12,850 nucleotides of DNA. Source: Aliarcobacter butzleri (GTDB lineage Bacteria > Campylobacterota > Campylobacteria > Campylobacterales > Arcobacteraceae). The stretch covers positions 1 to 12,850 of the forward strand of contig JAAYJJ010000054.1 in NCBI GenBank assembly GCA_012522985.1. The letters run 5' to 3'. Of this stretch, positions 6,998-12,850 are shown piece after piece. Position numbers and translations under genes: made by a program. Positions within the stretch are counted from its first letter, which is position 1; each line of letters opens with the position of its first letter. The notes below the pieces were generated by a model. The model ran no database searches. It saw only the letters and a list, made by a program, of their open reading frames with translations, and was not told the origin of the DNA.

Positions 6998-8996
6998 TAA
7001 AATTTTGCAATTTGATAAAATCTTATTTATTGTATTAGCAATATTTGCTTTATGGGTAGTATTTACTTATATTTATGTAAAGAGTATTCAAAATAAAAAT
7101 AGATTGTATTTTGAACATAATGATAAAATAAATCAACTAATAGAGTATAATGCAAGTTTTGATGATTTTATAAATAGTAATATAAAAGTAATTGTATTTG
7201 ATACAATATCTAGTAAAATCAACAATTTTGAAGATAATTTAGAGTTGCTTTTAAAAGATGCCCAAGAATATAGATTTGATTTTGGATATATAAGAAATCT
7301 TAAAAATATTGATAATGTATTTTTAAATAAAAAACTACAAATGGAAAGACTTAAATCAAGAAAAGCTTTTGCTTTTAATATATTTACATATTTGATTGAT
7401 ATTGAGGATATTGGTTATTTATCTTTAAATATAGAAGAAAAAGAGCATATTGATACTATTAGAATCTATTTAGCTAGTTTGGCATTTGATATAGAGTATA
7501 TAAATAAAATTAAAAAGTATCTATTTTCAATACAAGAGCTAGAAAATCAAAATCAGTATATAAAAAATTATATTAAACTAACAGATGTATATATTAAATA
7601 TTATGAAGAGATAAATCAAGCTATGCATAATATAAAAAATATAGATATAAATGAGCAGTTAAATGGTTTGAAAAAAAACTTAAAGCAAATTGCACAACAA
7701 GAAAAGGCATATACCAATTTGATATTAAATAGTGTTTTTTTTATTGTATTGATTTTAATAGTTTTGGTTATTTGGATTTTATATAAGATTTATAAAACAA
7801 GAAAAGAGCTTATAGCTTTTAAAACTGCTGTAGAAAATAGCCATAGCGTAGTAGTAATAACAGATACAGAACAAAATATTACATTTGTTAATAGTGCATT
7901 TGAAAAAATAACAGGATATAGTATAAAAGAGGCCATTGGAGCAAAGCCTAATGTTTTAAAATCTGGTAAACAAGATGAGAACTTTTATAAAAAAATGGCA
8001 CAAAAAATCTATGCAGGTGAGATATGGCATGGTAGATTTGTAAACAAAAAGAAAAATGGAGATATTTTTTATGAAGATGCTACTATAGCACCTATCGTAA
8101 TAGATGGCAAAATAGATAGTTATTTGGCTATTAAAACAGATGTTACTAAACTTGTAAATGCAACGGAAGAGTTAAGTTTGCTAAATGTAAATCTAGAAAA
8201 AAAAGTAGAAGAAAAGATCAAACTTATAAGACAAAAAGATGCTCTTATTATGCAACAATCCCGTTTGTTAGCTCTTGGAGAGATGATTACAAATATATCC
8301 CATCAATGGAGACAACCACTTAGCTCTATTACTCTTAGTGCTAGTGGATTAAAGTATAAAAAAGAGTTAGGAATACTAAATCTAGATGATGATTTTGATA
8401 AAGAACTAGATACTATTATCAACGTAGCTGATGAACTCTCTTTGACTATTGATAAGTTTAAAAAGATTGTAAAAATAGAAAAAGACAAACAGTTCTTTGA
8501 GATAAATAGCAGTATAAAACAAAATATAAAACTAATAAAAAGTATTTATAAACAAGATGGAATTAAGATTATTTTAGAATTAGATGAAAAAGAGATGCGA
8601 GTCAATGGATTTGAAACACAATTTTCTCAAGTAGTATTAAATATTTTAAATAATGCCAAAGAGGCTTTAAATAAGAGTGATATTGATCAAAAATATATTA
8701 AGATTACAACAAAAGAGGATAATAAAGGCTTTGTTATTACTATTATAGACAACGCTGGAGGAATATCTAGTGATATAATATCTAAAATCTATGATCCATA
8801 TTTTACTACAAAACACAAAAGTCAAGGTACAGGAATGGGGCTTTTTATGGCTTATGAGATAGTAAAAAATAGCTTTGATGGATATATAGATACAAAAAAT
8901 ATAAATTTAAAGATAGAAAACAAAGAGTATTTAGGAGCTAGTATACTATCTTTTTACCCAAAGAAGAGGCATAAAAGCAAAAATATAGTAAAATGA
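6987..8996 (+). CDS. PAS-domain sensor histidine kinase
   Basis: A 669-residue membrane kinase of a two-component system. One helix at about 12-32 and another at 247-268 enclose a periplasmic, mostly helical sensor region of about 210 residues with no family I recognise. A cytoplasmic PAS domain (about 277-390; VVVITDTEQNITFVNSAFEKITGY) and a short coiled coil follow. The dimerisation/phosphoacceptor motif ALGEMITNISHQWRQPL has H439 as the phosphorylated histidine. The ATP-binding domain has the N box (NILNNAKEA, 552-560), G1 (DNAGG, 588-592), F box (DPYFTTK) and G2 (GTGMGL, 614-619), so it should be active. ATG 6987 lies inside the peroxidase gene, implying coupled translation and a functional link to the peroxidase. 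No response regulator is encoded beside it, so its partner is unknown. The ending KKRHKSKNIVK is basic. Confidence 0.93.
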   Translation: MQNNKILQFDKILFIVLAIFALWVVFTYIYVKSIQNKNRLYFEHNDKINQLIEYNASFDDFINSNIKVIVFDTISSKINNFEDNLELLLKDAQEYRFDFGYIRNLKNIDNVFLNKKLQMERLKSRKAFAFNIFTYLIDIEDIGYLSLNIEEKEHIDTIRIYLASLAFDIEYINKIKKYLFSIQELENQNQYIKNYIKLTDVYIKYYEEINQAMHNIKNIDINEQLNGLKKNLKQIAQQEKAYTNLILNSVFFIVLILIVLVIWILYKIYKTRKELIAFKTAVENSHSVVVITDTEQNITFVNSAFEKITGYSIKEAIGAKPNVLKSGKQDENFYKKMAQKIYAGEIWHGRFVNKKKNGDIFYEDATIAPIVIDGKIDSYLAIKTDVTKLVNATEELSLLNVNLEKKVEEKIKLIRQKDALIMQQSRLLALGEMITNISHQWRQPLSSITLSASGLKYKKELGILNLDDDFDKELDTIINVADELSLTIDKFKKIVKIEKDKQFFEINSSIKQNIKLIKSIYKQDGIKIILELDEKEMRVNGFETQFSQVVLNILNNAKEALNKSDIDQKYIKITTKEDNKGFVITIIDNAGGISSDIISKIYDPYFTTKHKSQGTGMGLFMAYEIVKNSFDGYIDTKNINLKIENKEYLGASILSFYPKKRHKSKNIVK

Positions 8997-9032
8997 GTAA
9001 TAATTCAAAAACAAAGAATAGATTGAGGATAT

Positions 9033-10985
9033 ATGGCTTTAATAGATTTACAAAATATAAATAAACAATATGATGTAAAAGTGATCTTAAAAGATCTAAA
9101 TTTTACACTATTGCAAGGACAAAGAATAGCCGTAATAGGGCAAAATGGACAGGGAAAATCAACTTTGTTTAAGATAATTATGTCCGAAGTTCAGCCAGAT
9201 AGTGGTGAGATAGCTATAGATAAGAGTGTTCAGATAAAGATGCTTGATCAAAGTCCCAAGTTTGATGCAAATATAACAGTAAAAGAAGCAATTGCCCAAA
9301 GCCTAGTAGAACTAAGAGAGGCTAAAAAAGAGTATGATGAGATCTGTATTAAGCTAACAACACACTTTGAAGATAGTAGCTTACTTCATAGGCATAGTGA
9401 GTTAAGTGCTTATTTGGACTATCATAGTGCTTGGGATTTGGACAATAAAATAGAAGAGGTAATACAAAAACTTCAACTAAAAGAGTATGAAGATAGGGTA
9501 GTCAATCTCTTAAGTGGTGGGGAGCAAAGAAGGGTCTCTTTGGCGGGACTTTTGCTTCAAAAACCAGATGTTTTACTTCTTGATGAACCTACAAACCACC
9601 TTGATGTTTATATGGTGGAGTTTTTGGAGCAGATGCTTATAAAAGAGAATTTTACACTACTTTTTATCTCTCATGATAGATACTTTATAGATAATATTGC
9701 TACTTCAACTGTTGAGATAGATAAAGGAGTTCTTAGAAAATTTCATGGTGGATATAGTAGTTATTTGGAACAAAAAGCACAGATTTTACAAAATATGCAA
9801 AAAGAGCATGAAGATCTAATAAGCCTTTACAAAAGAGAGCAACACTGGATGCAACACGGTGTAACAGCAAGAAGAAAAAGAAACGAAAGAAGAAAAGCAG
9901 AGTATTTGGCACTAAAAGAAAAAGTCAAATCAAACCCAGCTTTAATCAATAAAATGAAAATGGATCTTCAAAGAGAGCAAAGAAGTTACAACGGTGAAAA
10001 AGTTTTAAATAAAAAGAAACAACTTTTTGAGCTAGATAAAATCTCCAAAACTTTAGGTGATAAACTTTTGATTAAAGAGTTTACAACTAGGATACTTCAA
10101 CAAGACAAAATAGCAATAGTAGGTCCAAATGGAAGTGGTAAATCTACACTTTTACAGATATTGTTAGGGAATATCACACCTGATAATGGAGTGATTAAAA
10201 AGGGTGATTTTAATATAGGCTACTTTGATCAGCACAGAACCATGCTAGATGATAATAAAAATATTATGGAGACATTTTGTCCTTATGGTGGGGATAGGGT
10301 AAAGCTTAGTGATGGTAGAGATATACATGTATATGGATATCTAAAGAACTTTTTATTTCCAAAAGAGTATCTTGATAAGAAGATAGGAGCATTAAGTGGT
10401 GGTGAGAAAAATAGAGTCGCTTTAGCATTGCTTTTTACTAAAAGTATAGATTGTCTTATACTTGATGAGCCTACAAATGACCTTGATATCCCAACAATCA
10501 ATATTCTTGAAGAGTATCTAAGCAATTTCCAAGGTGCTTTGATCTTTGTAAGTCATGATAGGTATTTTGTGGATAAAATAGCTAGTAAACTCTTTATTTT
10601 TCAAGGCAATGGGGAGATTTTGGAGAGTTATCAGCCATATAGTGAGTATTTAGAGCTAGAAAAAGAGATCCAAGCTTTAGATAAAGAGGAAAAAGATCTA
10701 AGCACTAATGCTATAAGTACAAGTCATAAAGAGCCTAAAAAACAGATAAAACTTAGCTATAAAGAACAACGGGAGTATGATACCTTACCTAAAGAAATAG
10801 AGTCTTTAGAAGCACAAATAGAGGGCTTAAACATCTGCTTAAGTGATCCTAAATGCTATGAACAAAGAGGAATTATTACTATTGGTCAAGAGCTTAGTGA
10901 ACTAAATAGTAGTTATGAAGCTAAAGTAGATAGATTTTTGGAGCTTGAGCTTAAGCTTGAGGAGATGGCAAGTAGCTATGTATAA
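9033..10985 (+). CDS. uup: ABC-F family ATPase, Uup type
   Basis: A soluble protein with two ABC ATPase domains and no membrane part, as in ABC-F proteins acting on ribosomes or, for Uup, also linked to DNA integrity. Domain 1: Walker A GQNGQGKST (36-44), signature LSGGEQRR (160-167), Walker B VLLLDEPTNHLD (180-191), switch SHDRYF (213-218). A basic helical linker (about 245-320) includes RRKRNERRKAEY. Domain 2: GPNGSGKST (364-372), LSGGEKNR (454-461), CLILDEPTNDLD (474-485), SHDRYF. The C-terminal coiled coil (about 570-648) begins KLSYKEQREYDTLPKEIESL, close to the Uup C-terminal domain (KLSYKxQRELxxLP), which supports the name over EttA or YheS. GAGG at 9025-9028 precedes ATG by 4 bases. 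The 36-base gap after the kinase suggests cotranscription; the gene ends in tandem stops TAATAA. Confidence 0.93.
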   Translation: MALIDLQNINKQYDVKVILKDLNFTLLQGQRIAVIGQNGQGKSTLFKIIMSEVQPDSGEIAIDKSVQIKMLDQSPKFDANITVKEAIAQSLVELREAKKEYDEICIKLTTHFEDSSLLHRHSELSAYLDYHSAWDLDNKIEEVIQKLQLKEYEDRVVNLLSGGEQRRVSLAGLLLQKPDVLLLDEPTNHLDVYMVEFLEQMLIKENFTLLFISHDRYFIDNIATSTVEIDKGVLRKFHGGYSSYLEQKAQILQNMQKEHEDLISLYKREQHWMQHGVTARRKRNERRKAEYLALKEKVKSNPALINKMKMDLQREQRSYNGEKVLNKKKQLFELDKISKTLGDKLLIKEFTTRILQQDKIAIVGPNGSGKSTLLQILLGNITPDNGVIKKGDFNIGYFDQHRTMLDDNKNIMETFCPYGGDRVKLSDGRDIHVYGYLKNFLFPKEYLDKKIGALSGGEKNRVALALLFTKSIDCLILDEPTNDLDIPTINILEEYLSNFQGALIFVSHDRYFVDKIASKLFIFQGNGEILESYQPYSEYLELEKEIQALDKEEKDLSTNAISTSHKEPKKQIKLSYKEQREYDTLPKEIESLEAQIEGLNICLSDPKCYEQRGIITIGQELSELNSSYEAKVDRFLELELKLEEMASSYV

Positions 10986-11035
10986 TAAATTATATTATAA
11001 AATATGCAATTTAAAGGTTTATTGAATAAATATTG

Positions 11036-11044
11036 TGCTAAAAT
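11036..11044 (+). promoter_or_regulatory. Extended -10 promoter candidate upstream of the RhuM-family gene
   Basis: TG-C-TAAAAT (11036-11044) resembles the extended -10 boxes before the nosB-like gene and hpf, and lies about 70 bases before the ATG at 11116. No -35 box is evident. The 130-base gap between uup and the RhuM gene contains no ORF or hairpin I can support, so this gene probably has its own transcript. Confidence 0.4.
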
Positions 11045-11115
11045 CAAGTAGTGTTATAAGTATTTTATTAGTTTGTAGCATAAGTACAAGTAATGATTGA
11101 TTTAGGAAAATAAAA

Positions 11116-12138
11116 ATGAATAATAGTTCAGATATTGTTATTTACTCAAAAGAAGATGGCTCTTCACATATAGAAGTTAGGCTAGAAAATGAGACTTTAT
11201 GGCTAAATCAAAAGCAACTTTGTGAGCTTTTTGGCAAGTCAAAATCAACTATAAGTGAGCATATCAAGGCTATTTTAGAGGATGAGGAGCTAGATGAAAA
11301 AGTGGTTGTTCGGAATTACCGAACAACCACTAAGCACGGAGCAATAAAAGGTAAAACACAATCGGTTGATGTGAATTACTATAACTTAGATATGATCATA
11401 GCTCTAGGCTTTAAGGTGAGAAGTAGATCTGGTGTACAATTTAGAAAATGGGCGAACAATATCCTAAAAGAGTATGTGATTAAAGGCTTTGCTATGGATG
11501 ATGAGAGGCTCAAAAATCCTTTAGTAGCAGACTCAAAAGTACCAGACTACTTTGAAGAGATGATAGAACGTATCAGAGATATAAGAGCAAGTGAAAGAAG
11601 AGTCTATCTAAGAGTTAGAGAGATTTTTACACTAGCTAGTGATTATGAGCCATCGTGGAGCAAGACGTCACGCTTTTTTCAGCACATACAAAACAAGCTT
11701 CATTTTGCAGTGACAAATCTAACCGCAGCTGAGATCATCGCTACAAGAGCAGATGCTTCTACTTTAAATATGGGAATAACTACACTAGATAGAAACAGTA
11801 TAAAAAGCACAGATGTAACAATCGCTAAAAACTATTTGAGCGAAAAAGAGATAGATGAGCTAAACCGTATTGTTGTAATGTGGCTTGATTATGCAGAAGA
11901 TCAAGCAAAGAGAAAACAAAAGGTGTTTTTGAAAGATTGGGAAAATAGACTAGATGCCTTTTTAAAGTTTAATGATAGAGATGTGCTAGAAAACTATGGA
12001 AAAATATCTAAAAAAGAAGCAGATAAAAAAGCAAGAGATGAGTATAGCAAATTTGCCTCTCAAAGAAGGCTAGAGCTTGAAAAAGAGGGATATATAGAAA
12101 ATATAAAAGCTCTAGAAAATATAGCAAAAACTACTTAA
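11116..12138 (+). CDS. RhuM family protein (accessory, DNA-binding-like N-terminus)
   Basis: A 340-residue soluble protein of the RhuM family, named after a Salmonella SPI-3 gene of unknown function and common in genomic islands and beside restriction or defence loci. A helix-turn-helix-like segment (about 29-53; LNQKQLCELFGKSKSTISEHI) is followed by the family core YYNLDMIIALGFKVRSRSGVQFRKWAN (88-114), where the part after VQFR resembles Bro-N/KilA-type phage proteins. The C-terminal half is helical and charged. AGGA (11104-11107) lies 8 bases before ATG. Arginine codons CGG, CGA, CGT and CGC appear here, whereas neighbours use almost only AGA, and the region 11640-11760 is visibly richer in GC: signs of recent transfer. 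Codons 63-72 form a perfect 13-bp inverted repeat. Its stop overlaps the trpA stop on the other strand by four bases. It appears intact; its function is unknown. Confidence 0.9.
   Translation: MNNSSDIVIYSKEDGSSHIEVRLENETLWLNQKQLCELFGKSKSTISEHIKAILEDEELDEKVVVRNYRTTTKHGAIKGKTQSVDVNYYNLDMIIALGFKVRSRSGVQFRKWANNILKEYVIKGFAMDDERLKNPLVADSKVPDYFEEMIERIRDIRASERRVYLRVREIFTLASDYEPSWSKTSRFFQHIQNKLHFAVTNLTAAEIIATRADASTLNMGITTLDRNSIKSTDVTIAKNYLSEKEIDELNRIVVMWLDYAEDQAKRKQKVFLKDWENRLDAFLKFNDRDVLENYGKISKKEADKKARDEYSKFASQRRLELEKEGYIENIKALENIAKTT
11301..11331. repeat. 13-bp perfect inverted repeat inside the RhuM-family gene
   Basis: AGTGGTTGTTCGG (11301-11313) and CCGAACAACCACT (11319-11331) are exact reverse complements separated by AATTA. 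The repeat coincides with codons for VVVRNYRTTT (residues 63-72). It is unusually GC-rich for this genome and would form a stable hairpin in mRNA. The encoded residues look typical of the family, so the repeat may be a by-product of them. Confidence 0.9.
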
Positions 12139-12850
12139 CTATTGATATCCTCTTTTATTTTTTTGGCTATAGATGAGATTTTAGCTATTTTTTCTTGATT
12201 TGATAAAGAGTCATCAAGAAGATGTTTAACTAAAGTACTTCCTACTATTACACCATCTACATCTTTTACTTTTTCTTTTGCATTTGTTTCATCTACTCCA
12301 AAGCCTAGATATATAGGATCTTTTGAAAATTCTTTAATGGTTTGGATAGTTTGGCTAAGATCTTCACTTTTGCCACTTCCTGTAATACCAGTATAAGCTA
12401 CTTAATAGATAAATTTTGAACTATATTGTGTAAGTAGTTTTATTCGATCACGGTTACTTGTAGGAGCTACAAAGTTGATAAGTGTTTGATTGTAAGAGTT
12501 TAATAGCTCTCTATAAAGGTTTGCTTCTTCAAAAGGAAGATCTGGGATAATAAAGCCTTGAACAGCACTTTTTTGTGCTTCTTTACAAAACTCTTCAAAT
12601 CCTATATGAAAAAAAGGATTTATATACCCCATCCAAAGTGTATCTATATGTGGAGCTATTTGCATAGAGACTTCAAAAAGATCTTTTATTTTAAAGCCTT
12701 GTTGCAAAGCTAATAAATTTGCTTTTTCGATAACTGGACCATCAGCTACAGGATCTGAAAAAGGTATTCCAAGTTCTAATATATCTACACCACTTTCTTT
12801 TAGACTAAGGGCTAGATCTACTGTAAAAGAGTTATCAGGCATAGAAGTAG
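12135..12850 (-). pseudogene. trpA: Tryptophan synthase alpha subunit, partial, with internal stop
   Basis: TrpA cleaves indole-3-glycerol phosphate to indole and glyceraldehyde 3-phosphate and passes indole to TrpB. The 5' end lies beyond the right edge; the visible part begins TSMPDNSFTVDLALSL. The active-site segment ELGIPFSDPVADGPVIEKAN contains the catalytic glutamate and aspartate (E49 and D60 in the E. coli enzyme). In the strand sense the frame reads SSKFIY, then TAA (12404-12402), then VAYTGITGSGKSEDLSQT, and continues uninterrupted to TAA at 12137-12135. The family has a hydrophobic residue here (YTYLL in E. coli), so TTA (Leu) changed to TAA by one base is the simplest reading. The cut removes the later phosphate-binding glycines, including the VGST loop, so the truncated product should be inactive. 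The ATG at 12842 is internal, not the true start. Confidence 0.9.

Noticed and set aside
10986..11115. The 130-base gap between uup and the RhuM gene as a site of a small RNA or small ORF
   Set aside because: It is AT-rich with no stable hairpin or RBS-supported ORF; only an extended -10 promoter candidate is supported.
12196..12227. TTCTTGAT / ATCAAGAA inverted repeat near the end of trpA as a terminator
   Set aside because: An 8-bp stem with a long loop and no T run, lying within conserved trpA codons.
1..12850. tRNA or rRNA genes, CRISPR arrays, insertion sequences
   Set aside because: No tRNA-like cloverleaf, spaced repeats, transposase motif or terminal repeats were seen on either strand by eye.

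Overview
The window looks like chromosomal DNA of a free-living, denitrification-capable member of the Campylobacterota (former Epsilonproteobacteria; an Arcobacter- or Sulfurimonas-like genome is my best guess). Supporting this are the very AT-rich composition, arginine coded almost only by AGA, extended -10 promoters of the TGnTAnAAT type, a clade II nitrous oxide reductase with a C-terminal cytochrome c domain, a long-form HPF, and a histidine kinase with the NISHQWRQPL H-box common in this phylum. No database search was possible, so the genus is an inference.

Layout, left to right. Positions 1-130 are an AT-rich upstream region with a promoter. Positions 131-1554 hold a DUF2156 protein and a RimI-like GNAT acetyltransferase with overlapping stop and start (ATGA). 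Positions 1538-5418 hold a strong promoter, a NosB-like multi-pass membrane protein with a C-terminal c-type heme domain, and nosZ. This is the respiratory heart of the window: NosZ reduces N2O to N2 in the periplasm, and the membrane cytochrome probably feeds or matures it. Positions 5419-6056 hold hpf with its own extended -10 promoter and a strong terminator. Positions 6080-8996 hold a diheme cytochrome c peroxidase overlapping a PAS sensor histidine kinase. Positions 9033-10985 hold an ABC-F ATPase (Uup type). Positions 11116-12138 hold a RhuM-family accessory gene with foreign-looking codon use, and 12135-12850 hold the 3' part of trpA on the minus strand, running off the right edge.

The main oddities are probable lesions. 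The NosB-like gene has a good RBS and ATG, but that frame closes after 12 codons; one missing base in an A4T5 run would restore a normal N-terminal membrane helix. trpA carries an in-frame TAA where a leucine TTA is expected, with perfect TrpA sequence on both sides. The peroxidase has no ATG or GTG start, and a T7 run sits in its signal peptide region. These may be real gene decay, slippage-controlled expression, or base-calling errors, and read-level evidence is needed to choose. nosZ is also not followed by nosDFYL/GH genes, so the rest of the nos system must lie elsewhere or be absent. I did not find a convincing wholly new system; the most unusual biology is the NosB-cytochrome fusion, the peroxidase-kinase pair, and a 13-bp perfect inverted repeat inside the RhuM gene.
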